Below the pieces are notes generated by a model. It was not told where the DNA came from. It made no database searches and saw only the letters and a program-made list of their open reading frames with translations. Position numbers and translations under genes: made by a program. Below are positions 1 through 7,491 of a stretch of DNA of 64,000 bases, one piece after another. Location of the stretch: NCBI GenBank assembly GCA_036774405.1, contig DAIPBO010000017.1:5480-69479 (forward strand), in the 5' to 3' direction. This DNA is from JAAYDS01 sp012729155. GTDB lineage: Bacteria > Chloroflexota > Anaerolineae > UBA1429. The number at the start of each line of letters is the position of its first letter. Positions within the stretch are counted from its first letter, which is position 1.

Positions 1-16
1 GGCGCTGACGCCTTCC

Positions 17-116
17 NNNNNNNNNNNNNNNNNNNNNNNNNNNNNNNNNNNNNNNNNNNNNNNNNNNNNNNNNNNNNNNNNNNNNNNNNNNNNNNNNNNN
101 NNNNNNNNNNNNNNNN
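17..116. other. Assembly gap (100 N)
   Basis: Exactly 100 undetermined bases, the conventional placeholder for a join of unknown size. It lies beside an 18-bp tandem array, which probably explains why assembly broke here. The 16 bases left of the gap resemble a diverged copy of the repeat. Confidence 0.97.
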
Positions 117-188
117 GAACGCCTTCTGAGGCGCGAACGCCTTCTGAGGCGCGAACGCCTTCTGAGGCGCGAACGCCTTCTGAGGCGC
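117..188. repeat. 18-bp minisatellite, four tandem copies
   Basis: Four identical head-to-tail copies of GAACGCCTTCTGAGGCGC directly follow the gap, so the true array may be longer. The unit is a multiple of three; the minus strand can be read as a repeating Ala-Ser-Glu-Gly-Val-Arg hexapeptide, so it could belong to an upstream gene end. From here to 394 I see no gene. Similar 13-18-bp duplications recur at other gene ends in this window. Confidence 0.93.
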
Positions 189-394
189 GCTGACAGCGCG
201 GGCAGGGGGTGGGCCGCGATCGGCCCATGACGTTGCTCCCATCGACGCGTTGGGCCATACGCTGGCTGTGGCGGCCTCCTTTGGCTGTCGCGCGCCGGCT
301 GTATGATCGAGTTGTGGGCTCGATGCAGTCAGCCGCTCGCAGCCGCAGGGCGTGGCCCAACGTACCGAGACCATCGCTGAAAGGAAGTTTAGGC

Positions 395-1018
395 ATGTCG
401 ACCCTGACCATCCTGCTCGGCCAGATGGCGGCCGAGCTCAACGACAGCGACCACGCCATCTGGAGCACCGACGCGCTGACCGCCCATCTGCGGCGCGCGC
501 TGCACGAGATCAACCTGCTGGCCCCCTGGCCTCAGGTAGACACCCTCACACCGGCGGCCGGCGCGCGCACGCTCGACCTTTCGCCGCTGGGTGAGGTGCT
601 CGAGGTGAGCGATGTCTGGTTCCCCTGCGACGCCACCGGCGCGCACCCGCCGCTGCGGCCTGGCTGGCGCTGGCTCGACGAGGCTACGCTCTGGCTGAGC
701 ATCGAGCAGCCGGCCGATGGCGTGCAGCAGGCGCAGGTGCGCTATACGCGCCCGCACCTCGTCGACGGGCTGGATGGCGCCACGACCACCAGCCTCGACG
801 GCACGGGGCTGGCGCTGCTGGTGCTGGGCGCAACGGCCGCGGCCGCCGAGCAACTCGCTCTGGCGCGCACCGGCGCCGTCACCGTGGCCCACACCACGCC
901 AGACCAACTGGCGCGCTGGGCCCGCGAGCGCCGTGAGCAGTTCGAGCGGGGGGTGCGGCGCCTGGCGGCGCGGCGCTGGCAGGGCGATCTGCGCGTGGCC
1001 TGGGATGAGGCGGTGTGA
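395..1018 (+). CDS. Phage head-tail connector-like protein (putative)
   Basis: A 207-residue protein. The start at 395 is preferred over upstream in-frame starts because AAAGGAAG precedes it and a compact helical domain begins there. The N-terminal part (about residues 1-45) is a helical segment ending in a 'W-S-T-D-A-L-T' pattern with many charged residues. A beta-rich middle and a 'GLDGATTTSLDG' turn follow, then an Ala-rich helix and a basic C-terminus. This order resembles short adaptor/connector proteins of tailed-phage structural cassettes in environmental genomes. The next gene begins one base after the stop and two further phage-like genes follow. The assignment rests on remembered family resemblance and could be wrong. 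Confidence 0.5.
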   Translation: MSTLTILLGQMAAELNDSDHAIWSTDALTAHLRRALHEINLLAPWPQVDTLTPAAGARTLDLSPLGEVLEVSDVWFPCDATGAHPPLRPGWRWLDEATLWLSIEQPADGVQQAQVRYTRPHLVDGLDGATTTSLDGTGLALLVLGATAAAAEQLALARTGAVTVAHTTPDQLARWARERREQFERGVRRLAARRWQGDLRVAWDEAV

Positions 1019-1019
1019 T

Positions 1020-1628
1020 ATGGAGATCATCCGCGGCGTAGTCGAACTGTACGACGCGGCCAGCCACACGGTGGCCGTGCGCCCCGAGCAGAGCCCTGGC
1101 GCGCTGCTCGATGAGGTGCCTCTGGCGCGAGACTGTCCCGCCGAGCTGGCCCAGCCTGGGCAGGCGCTGGCGGTGATGGTGTGGGATGACGGCGCGCTGC
1201 TGGCCGTGGCGCCGCTGGGCGGCGGGCCCACGTGGCCCACGGGCGGCGTATCGTTCGAGAGCGGCAACACGCCGCTGTCCTCGACGGTCGCCGACCAGGA
1301 GCTGCCGCACCCCACCGTGGCTGTGACGCTGGAGACGGTCTATCCAGCGCGCTTTTGGGTGTGGCAGATGACTAACTGGAACTGCGCCACCCTGCGCACG
1401 CCGCTGGGCTATGTGCAGGTCGAGCTCAACGGCGCGCCGCTGCCCCCCATGGCCCTGCTGGGCTATGCCGCCGCGGGCAAGTGGTATGCCCTGCCGTTGT
1501 GCTTTGCCACGCCAGACGTCTACCCGCCAGGGAGCTATACCCTGCGGCCGCGCTTCCACTTTTACTTTGGCGGCGACGCCACCCAGACCACGTCGACCAC
1601 CCTGAGCGTGCTGGCCCTGCCGGCGTGA
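1020..1628 (+). CDS. Phage-like structural protein, OB/baseplate-like N-terminus (putative)
   Basis: A 202-residue protein starting one base after the preceding stop, so the two are probably translationally coupled. Residues 1-65 alternate short beta strands ('MEIIRGVVELYDAASHTVAV', 'ALAVMVWDDGALLAVAPLG'), the pattern of small OB-like domains in phage tail or baseplate proteins. Residues 75-202 form a second beta-rich domain with Trp and Tyr clusters suggestive of a surface or carbohydrate-contacting module. There is no signal peptide and no catalytic motif. It could also be a general beta-sandwich protein. The position between the connector-like gene and the propeller protein supports a virion-like origin. 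Confidence 0.4.
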   Translation: MEIIRGVVELYDAASHTVAVRPEQSPGALLDEVPLARDCPAELAQPGQALAVMVWDDGALLAVAPLGGGPTWPTGGVSFESGNTPLSSTVADQELPHPTVAVTLETVYPARFWVWQMTNWNCATLRTPLGYVQVELNGAPLPPMALLGYAAAGKWYALPLCFATPDVYPPGSYTLRPRFHFYFGGDATQTTSTTLSVLALPA

Positions 1629-1723
1629 GGGCGCGCGAGGCCCACGGCCCGACCGCCACGGCGAGACGTCGCAACCAGCCCCGCACCCCCGTTTCTGCAC
1701 ACCGCCAACGAAAGGAGCGCACC

Positions 1724-3748
1724 ATGCGCGAGATATCGCCCACCCTGCGCGCCGCGGGCACGGCCTGGAACGGCGCGCCCATCGCCCGCGTCACCGTGCG
1801 AGACCGCCGCCTGCACTGGCGCCGTTTCGACTGGCAGCCGGCCGCGCGCGACACGCCCTTTGTGGCCCAGGCCAGCTCGGGCGCGTGGATGCTGCGCCTC
1901 AAGACCGACGCCAACGGCGACCTGTGGCTGGCGCGCATCGCCTCGACGCTCTTCCCCGGCGACGCCTGGCGCACCTGGGCGCGCATCGGCACGGGCGTGG
2001 CCCTGCCCGACGGCGACTGCGCCATCGCCCACCAGGCCGGCCGCTGGTACGCCTACTATGTGGGCGCGGGCGACCGCGTCTATCGGCTCATCTCTACCGA
2101 CGACGGCCTCTCGTGGGGCGCGCCCGTGCTGGTGCGCGATGCCTCGCGCACCGCTTTTGTGGCGGCGGCGGCCAACTGGGTGTTCTGCCAGGAGCATCAG
2201 GTGCACGCCTACGTCAGCGACCCGGCCACGGGGGCCATCAGCGGGCCCTATACCCAGAGCTCGCCCACCACCAACGGCGGCCACGGCATCGCCGCGGTGC
2301 GCGACGGCGAGGATGACCAGCCCGACGCCGGCGGGGCGGTGCGCTATCGGCTGCTGTTCACCATCAAGGGCAGCATCCACGCGGTGAGCTACAACCCTGT
2401 TAGTTGCACCTATGGCGAGGCGCGGTGCGTGGCCCCTGGCGCCGATCAAACGCCGCCCGGCGCGGCCGACTATCGCTACCCGGCGCTGTGCAGGGTGGGC
2501 GCGGGCCTGCTGGTGGCCACCTGGATCGAGCGGCATGACGCCAGCCTGACGGGCGAGTCGGCGAGCTGGCGCTATCCGGTGGCGCGCGTCTGCTTTGCTG
2601 GCGAGGCGGCCCACTATGGCTGCGAGACGCCCCTGGCTGCGCCCGGCGACACCATCGCTCGGCTGGCGGCGCTGTTCGATGCCTCCGAGCAGACCATCTA
2701 CCTGGGCAACGACCGGCTGGTGCTCTCGGCACGGGCCTACAGCGAGGACCCCATCTGGCAGATGTGCTTTGGGCCCGTCGAGGCCAGCGCCTATACGCTG
2801 CAGCAGCGCGCTCAGCGGCCGTCAGACCTGACGGTGACGCTGCTCGATGCCAGGGGCGAATGGGCCAACCCTGGGCTGCCGCTGCGCGTCGAGGGGCCCC
2901 TGCGCCCGCTGGCCGAGGTGACGCTCTCGCGCGGCTACCTGACGTCGGCCGGCGAGGAGACGGTAGACCTGCCGCCCTGGCACCTGGTGCGCGTGCAGCG
3001 CAGCGAGGGTCATGCGGGCGGGCGGGTGCGGCTCGAGTGCACCGACGCGCTGGGGCTGCTGGGCCTGTGGCGCGCGCCCGAGGCGCTCATCTGGAAGAAC
3101 CGCGCCATCCGCTGGCTGCTGGGCGAGCTGTGCGCGCGCGTGGGGCTGCGCTATCGCGACGACGGCGCGGCGGCGCTGGGGCGTGCGCTGCCGCTGTTCA
3201 CGCTGCACAGCGGGCAGCCGGCCCTCGAGGGCGTGCTGGCGCTGCTACGGCTGGGCGGCTGTGTGGCGCGCGTGGCCCCCGACGGCGCGCTCTGGCCGCT
3301 GCCCTGGCCCGTTGCCGGCGCCCCCCAGATGACCATTGGCGCCAACGACGAGGTGCGCCGCGCCACCCTGGGGCCGCGGGCGCTGGCCGCCACCAACGTG
3401 CGCATCAGCTCGGGCGGGGCCTATGCCGAGGCCGAGGCCATCGACGATGCCTGGGCTCTGGGCCTGCGCCTCAGCGCGGCCCTGCACGATGGGCGCATTG
3501 GCCTGAACGTAGCGATGGCCAACACCGTACGCGACCGCGAGCTGGGCCTGGCCGCCCTGGGCTGGCGTGACGACGAGGCGGTCATCCCCACGCGCGTCGA
3601 CCTGGAGCTGTGGGACCGCGTCGCCCTCGATTGCGAGGGCACGGCGGCGCCGGCCGCGCCCGACGAGCGCGTGGTGACGGGCATCGTCGAGCGACGCGAT
3701 GCGGCCCGCGGCGTGGCCGAGATGGCCGTCTCGCTGGGCCGTGGGTAA
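1724..3748 (+). CDS. Beta-propeller/tail-associated protein with Asp-box
   Basis: A 674-residue protein. The start at 1724 has AAAGGAG eight bases upstream and lies about 95 bases after the preceding gene. Residues 60-370 look like a sialidase-type beta-propeller: an Asp-box 'STDDGLSWGAP' lies near residue 124 and further Trp-rich blades follow. The C-terminal half (about 370-674) lacks Asp-boxes and is rich in beta strands and Leu/Arg, ending in a short 'VVTGIVERRD' strand module like those at the end of phage tail hub or tail-associated proteins. The combination suggests a host-surface-binding tail protein closing a phage-like cassette. An extracellular glycosidase is less likely because no signal peptide is present. 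Confidence 0.5.
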   Translation: MREISPTLRAAGTAWNGAPIARVTVRDRRLHWRRFDWQPAARDTPFVAQASSGAWMLRLKTDANGDLWLARIASTLFPGDAWRTWARIGTGVALPDGDCAIAHQAGRWYAYYVGAGDRVYRLISTDDGLSWGAPVLVRDASRTAFVAAAANWVFCQEHQVHAYVSDPATGAISGPYTQSSPTTNGGHGIAAVRDGEDDQPDAGGAVRYRLLFTIKGSIHAVSYNPVSCTYGEARCVAPGADQTPPGAADYRYPALCRVGAGLLVATWIERHDASLTGESASWRYPVARVCFAGEAAHYGCETPLAAPGDTIARLAALFDASEQTIYLGNDRLVLSARAYSEDPIWQMCFGPVEASAYTLQQRAQRPSDLTVTLLDARGEWANPGLPLRVEGPLRPLAEVTLSRGYLTSAGEETVDLPPWHLVRVQRSEGHAGGRVRLECTDALGLLGLWRAPEALIWKNRAIRWLLGELCARVGLRYRDDGAAALGRALPLFTLHSGQPALEGVLALLRLGGCVARVAPDGALWPLPWPVAGAPQMTIGANDEVRRATLGPRALAATNVRISSGGAYAEAEAIDDAWALGLRLSAALHDGRIGLNVAMANTVRDRELGLAALGWRDDEAVIPTRVDLELWDRVALDCEGTAAPAAPDERVVTGIVERRDAARGVAEMAVSLGRG

Positions 3749-3816
3749 AGCTCACCCGATCAGGGGCGGGCATCACCCACGGCGGGCTTGCGATGCTGTA
3801 GACGCGTGCTGCGCCC

Positions 3817-4212
3817 CTACAGCGCGAACGTCTCGGGGTCGGCGCCAAAGCGATAGATGCAGGCCGTGGCGTCGCGCAGGTAGAACACCTCAAAGAGGCC
3901 ATCGCCCAGGCGATACATGCGGCCGAGGCCGGGGTTGGCCGCCAGCATGGCGGCGCGCGCCTCGTCAGACGGGTCGACCACAGCCGTACCGCTGATGCGG
4001 ATCCAGGCGCCATCGGCCTGGCAGGCGCAGATCTCGACGAGGGGGTTGGCCGTCAGTTGCGCAAAGACGTTCTTTTGGTTGTTGGTGCAAAAGTAGACGC
4101 GCCCCTGATGCACTGTGACGGCGCCAAAGGGGCGCACGCGGGGCTGAGCGCCCTCGCAGGTGGCCACGTAAAAGGTGCCCGCGCTCTGCAGAAACTCGAT
4201 CGCCTTGCTCAT
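3817..4212 (-). CDS. Pyridoxamine 5'-phosphate oxidase-fold family protein
   Basis: A 131-residue single-domain protein of the FMN-binding split-barrel family. The start 'MSKAIEFLQSAG' is followed by 'TFYVATCEGAQPRVRPFGAV', the family's first strands and flavin-facing Arg-Pro-Phe segment; 'GRVYFCTNNQKNVFAQL' and 'ADGAWIRISGTAVV' follow. Members of this size (often annotated as general-stress or nitroimidazole-resistance-like) bind FMN or F420 and reduce small molecules; the substrate cannot be told. The gene is monocistronic and transcribed toward the phage-like cassette, with only 68 bases between the two convergent stops. Confidence 0.8.
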   Translation of the reverse strand: MSKAIEFLQSAGTFYVATCEGAQPRVRPFGAVTVHQGRVYFCTNNQKNVFAQLTANPLVEICACQADGAWIRISGTAVVDPSDEARAAMLAANPGLGRMYRLGDGLFEVFYLRDATACIYRFGADPETFAL

Positions 4213-4314
4213 GCCAGGTCTCCGTGGTGGGGTGTCGGCGTGGCCCAGCGGCCCGCCGCGAGGGGCATGATAGCCGCCCTGACGGCAGGGCGCAAAGGGT
4301 GTTGCGCCGCGGCG

Positions 4315-4830
4315 CTAACCCTGCCTGGGGCGCACCGGCACCCACACCTCGAGCTCTGAGGTGGGGTCGTCCATGCCGCGAAAGCGCGGCCCATACCACT
4401 CGATGGTGTAGGGGTGGGCCTCGGCGCGGTCAGAGCTGGGCAGCCACTGCTCATAGATGCGCTGACCCCAGTTGCCGGTGATCTCGGCGCCGTGCAGGGC
4501 AAAACGGGCATACTCGACGGGCGGCAGCACCAGAAAGAACATGCCCAGCGGCGGCGGGGCGATGCGCTCGACCTGCACGCCCACAAACACAGTGCGCTGG
4601 TTGCCCGCCTTGCGATCCTCGGGCGGCTCGATGTGCACCTCAAAGCCCTCCTCGGGTTGGCGCAGGCCGACGATCTGCCCACGGCCCTGCTCGAGCGCGG
4701 CGCTAAAGCGCGCCCACAGCCGCCCGATCTCGTTGGCCTGCGACCAGCCGGGCGCGTTGGCAAAGGGATCGCCGTAGAACGACATGCCCACCAGGGTGAT
4801 GGCGTCACAGCAAACGTACTGGGGCTGCAT
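4315..4830 (-). CDS. GyrI-like/effector-binding-domain protein
   Basis: A 171-residue protein resembling the stand-alone AraC effector-binding (GyrI-like, SOUL-related) domain. Visible family signs are an N-terminal strand 'CCDAITLVGMSFYGDPF', a helix around 'EIGRLWARFSAALEQ', the central 'YVGVEV'-like segment here reading 'RTVFVGVQVE', the 'YARFALHG' motif that lines the ligand cleft, and 'IYEQWLPSS' near the end. It has no DNA-binding domain, so it is probably a small-molecule binding protein or hydrolase. GAGGAG lies about nine bases before the ATG. It reads away from the radical SAM cassette at 5010 and shares that intergenic region. Confidence 0.7.
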   Translation of the reverse strand: MQPQYVCCDAITLVGMSFYGDPFANAPGWSQANEIGRLWARFSAALEQGRGQIVGLRQPEEGFEVHIEPPEDRKAGNQRTVFVGVQVERIAPPPLGMFFLVLPPVEYARFALHGAEITGNWGQRIYEQWLPSSDRAEAHPYTIEWYGPRFRGMDDPTSELEVWVPVRPRQG

Positions 4831-4933
4831 GACCGTGCTCCTCTGTCACTAGAGAGCCAGACACAGCGTAGGCGCAAGGCGCAGGGCACGCAAGCGCCGG
4901 GCCGCTCGCAGCGCGCTCTTGGCCGTAAAACCC

Positions 4934-4962
4934 TTGACAATCGACTGCTCAACCCTTATTGT
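4934..4962 (+). promoter_or_regulatory. Sigma-70-type promoter of the 5010-6882 cassette
   Basis: TTGACA (4934-4939), a 17-bp spacer, then TATTGT (4957-4962). The expected transcript starts about 40 bases before the ATG at 5010. Confidence 0.7.
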
Positions 4963-5009
4963 ATCTGCATTGTGGCCCGATGGGTTGGTGGTGACAGGAG
5001 ACGACGAGC

Positions 5010-5378
5010 ATGGAGATCGGCGACAAATACGTTCGAGTCATCGCACCGCAGCTTGCCAGCAGAATTCGCATCGCACCCAGCGTAGCGCAGGATACAGACG
5101 ACTGGGGCAATAGCTCCAACGGCATGTGGATCCAGGGGGGGCCGATCTGGATCAACACCTCGCAAGACGACGAATACCTCGCCCAGGCACCCGATGCCGT
5201 GTTGCAGAACGTGAGCGGCACCATGAGCGAGAGCCTGCTGCTCTCTCTGGCCAAGCAGGGGGTCAGCCTGCGTGGGTCGAACGCGACGCGCAGCTGGCGC
5301 CTGGCCATCCCGCAGGCGCAACTCGATGCCATCCGGTCGACGCTCACCAAAAGCGGCCTCACCCTGTCGAGAGGCTAG
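5010..5378 (+). CDS. Small protein upstream of radical SAM maturase; possible substrate peptide
   Basis: A 122-residue protein I do not recognise. It has no signal peptide, no membrane segment and no cysteine. Residues 31-51 are rich in Asp, Asn, Gly and Trp ('DDWGNSSNGMWIQGG', 'IWINTSQDD'). The C-terminal half looks like an ordinary two-helix/strand domain ('ESLLLSLAKQGVSL', 'AQLDAIRSTLTKSG'). It is co-directional with, and 49 bases before, a SPASM radical SAM protein carrying a PqqD-like domain, and both follow one strong promoter. Small genes in that position are often the modified precursor peptide. The W-x-N and W-x-Q triplets would suit aromatic crosslinking, but this is inference. It may instead be an accessory or unrelated protein. 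Confidence 0.55.
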   Translation: MEIGDKYVRVIAPQLASRIRIAPSVAQDTDDWGNSSNGMWIQGGPIWINTSQDDEYLAQAPDAVLQNVSGTMSESLLLSLAKQGVSLRGSNATRSWRLAIPQAQLDAIRSTLTKSGLTLSRG

Positions 5379-5427
5379 TGAGGCGCCCGCTGCCGCCGAC
5401 CGCCGGGCCGCAGGGCGCGGCGTCCAG

Positions 5428-6882
5428 ATGATCGCCTTGACAGACCGTTGGGCGTTGCGGCCGCTCGAGCTGTTTGCGCTCGACGAGGGGCTCAAGCTGG
5501 CCGTGTGCCCCGAGAACGGCCGCTGGCTGGCGCTGGACGAGACGGCGCTGCGTTTGGCGGCGTCTCTGGATGGTCAGCGCACCGTCCAGGAGGTCGTCGA
5601 CAGTTGGGCGGGTACGGTAACACGAGAGCAGGTCACAGACCTGCTCTCTCTGCTGCTGCAGCAGGGCCTGCTGGTGCAAGGGCGCGACAGCGCCGCGCCC
5701 GTCACGGCGGGCTGTGCCGCCGGCTCGCCGGGGCTGGGCGTGCTCAACCTCACCCGCCAGTGCAACCTGGCCTGCACCTACTGCTATGCCAGCGCCTGCC
5801 AGCCGGCCGCTGGCCAGCATGGCGCCGACCACATGGCGCTCGAGACCGCGCTGGCTATCGTCGAGCAGATGCTGGCGTTGAACCGGCCGCACCACAAGCG
5901 CACGACCATCCTCTTTCACGGCGGCGAACCCCTGCTGAATTTCGACGTGATGGCCGCTGTGGTGGCCCACTATGCCGGCCAGGATGCGCGCGACCTGCGC
6001 TTTGAGGTGCAGACCAACGCCACGCTGCTGACGTCAGAGCACGCCGAGTGGATCAGGGCGAACCACATCTCTGTGGGCGTCAGCATCGACGGCGACGAGC
6101 AGACCAACGACATCCACCGCCGCACCAGGGCCGGCCTCGGCTCTTTTGAGCGCATCGTCGCGGGCATCAGCCTGTTGAGGGCCTATGGCGTGCGTGTTGG
6201 GGCCATTGTGGTCTTGACGAGAGACAACTATCGCGAGATGGACGCGCTGTTTGCGCTGTTCAGGCGGCTGGGGGTGCGAGCGGTGTCGCTCAACCCCGTG
6301 TTCTATGGCGGCAGGGGCGCCAACAACGCGCTGCGGCTTGAGCTGACGGGCGAACAGCTCTTTGAGGCCTATCGGGCCTTTACGCAGCTCACGCTGGCCC
6401 ACAATGCCAGCGTGGCCACGGCCGAGCAGCGCATCGAGGAACGCCAGACAAAGTATCTGACGCGCAATATCCTGGTGGGCGAACCTTCGTACATGTGCCT
6501 GCGCACGCCCTGTGGGGCCGGACGAGACACCGTCGCCTTTGATGTCAATGGCGACGTGTATGCCTGTGACGTATTCGTGCCGCAGGCGCAGCACCGGCTG
6601 GGCAACATCCACGAGCAGCCGTTGGCGACGCTGCTGGCGCAGGCAAGCGGGGCTGCCGCGCGCAGCCTGAGCGACGTGCCAGAGTGCGCCGTGTGCACCT
6701 GGCGGGTGATGTGCCAGGGCATCTGCCCTGCGCACCGGGCCACGGCGGCCAACGCCACCGTGCCGCATGCCGAGTGCGACTTTCGCCGCAGGATGATCCC
6801 CTACCTCATCCGGCTGTTCATCGCGCAGCAGGGCGCCCAGTTTCTGCTAGACAGCGGTCTTGAGCAGGTGGCGGCGCCGTAA
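5428..6882 (+). CDS. Radical SAM/SPASM peptide maturase with PqqD-like N-terminal domain
   Basis: A 484-residue protein, with the start placed at the ATG at 5428. Residues 1-80 form a PqqD-like peptide-recognition domain (strands 'LFALDEGLKLAVC' and 'GRWLALDETALRLAASL', then helices and 'LLLQQGLLV'). The radical SAM core follows, with the [4Fe-4S] motif 'CNLACTYC' near residue 112, 'HGGEPLL' and 'EVQTNATLL'. A C-terminal SPASM region carries Cys-rich motifs around 'CLRTPCGAG', 'GDVYACDV' and 'CAVCTWRVMCQGICPAH' for two auxiliary clusters. This architecture is that of RiPP maturases that install carbon-carbon, thioether or similar crosslinks through a 5'-deoxyadenosyl radical. The gene ahead (5010-5378) is the natural substrate candidate; no protease or exporter lies adjacent. 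Confidence 0.88.
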   Translation: MIALTDRWALRPLELFALDEGLKLAVCPENGRWLALDETALRLAASLDGQRTVQEVVDSWAGTVTREQVTDLLSLLLQQGLLVQGRDSAAPVTAGCAAGSPGLGVLNLTRQCNLACTYCYASACQPAAGQHGADHMALETALAIVEQMLALNRPHHKRTTILFHGGEPLLNFDVMAAVVAHYAGQDARDLRFEVQTNATLLTSEHAEWIRANHISVGVSIDGDEQTNDIHRRTRAGLGSFERIVAGISLLRAYGVRVGAIVVLTRDNYREMDALFALFRRLGVRAVSLNPVFYGGRGANNALRLELTGEQLFEAYRAFTQLTLAHNASVATAEQRIEERQTKYLTRNILVGEPSYMCLRTPCGAGRDTVAFDVNGDVYACDVFVPQAQHRLGNIHEQPLATLLAQASGAAARSLSDVPECAVCTWRVMCQGICPAHRATAANATVPHAECDFRRRMIPYLIRLFIAQQGAQFLLDSGLEQVAAP

Positions 6883-6972
6883 CGCGCCCGCACAGCGGCG
6901 TCAGGCGCCGGGCGCTGGCCGTCCTCGGGGCACCAGGCGGCGGCGCAGGCCCGGCTTGTGGCTGCGCGGCGA

Positions 6973-7260
6973 TCAACGGAACGACTCGCCGTCGACCATC
7001 ATCGTGAGCTCATAGATGCCCTCGACCGGTGCGCGGGCCTCGGCCGGCAGGCTGGCGCCCGCCTTCTCGAGGGCCTTTTGCACGGCCCCGGCGTTGACGG
7101 CATCCCACTCGCAGTACAGTTTGCCCTCTTGGAGCGCATACCAGCTACGGATCCAGTAGGCCTCGGCCGATGAGTTGGCCTTGGCACCCCTGGCCAGTGG
7201 CGTGGCAGCCTCGACCGTCAAGTCGCTGCCAACAGGATGGACGACCAGGAACTTGGCCAT
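6973..7260 (-). CDS. DUF4242-like small protein
   Basis: A 95-residue protein, 'MAKFLVVHPVGSDLTVEAAT' to the end, with the compact alpha/beta pattern of DUF4242 (nickel-responsive SCO4226-like) proteins: an initial strand, a helix, then 'WIRSWYALQEGKLYCEWDAV' matching the family's Trp-Ser-Tyr and Tyr-Cys-Glu signature, and a helix ending in an Ile-Tyr-Glu-Leu strand. The usual N-terminal His after the first strand is kept ('VVHP'). The function is not established; the fold is ferredoxin-like and members can bind metal or act as small oligomeric sensors. A strong divergent promoter lies about 110 bases upstream. Confidence 0.7.
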   Translation of the reverse strand: MAKFLVVHPVGSDLTVEAATPLARGAKANSSAEAYWIRSWYALQEGKLYCEWDAVNAGAVQKALEKAGASLPAEARAPVEGIYELTMMVDGESFR

Positions 7261-7371
7261 GACGCTTACCTCTGGTGCCCCGAGACCAGCGCCGCCGGCC
7301 CAACCCCAACTCGCCCGGCGGCGCGCTCTCTCCCCCGGAGAGCCCACCCTGGATGAACAGGTGACATAACG

Positions 7372-7401
7372 ATTATAGAGCGTGTCAGGGGGCGCTGTCA
7401 A
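7372..7401 (-). promoter_or_regulatory. Sigma-70-type promoter of the DUF4242-like gene
   Basis: On the minus strand TTGACA (7396-7401), an 18-bp spacer and a perfect TATAAT (7372-7377). It is the strongest -10 box noticed in the window and leaves a leader of about 105 bases before the start at 7260. Confidence 0.75.
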
Positions 7402-7491
7402 TGGCTGCTGTGGCGCGTGCGCCCGCCCGCGGGCATTGACGCCGGGCGGACACCTGTGGCAAGCTGTGGGCCAAGTCTGGCAGGGGGCGTA

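Noticed and set aside
117..188. CRISPR array
   Set aside because: The units are directly adjacent 18-bp copies without spacers, and no cas genes are visible.
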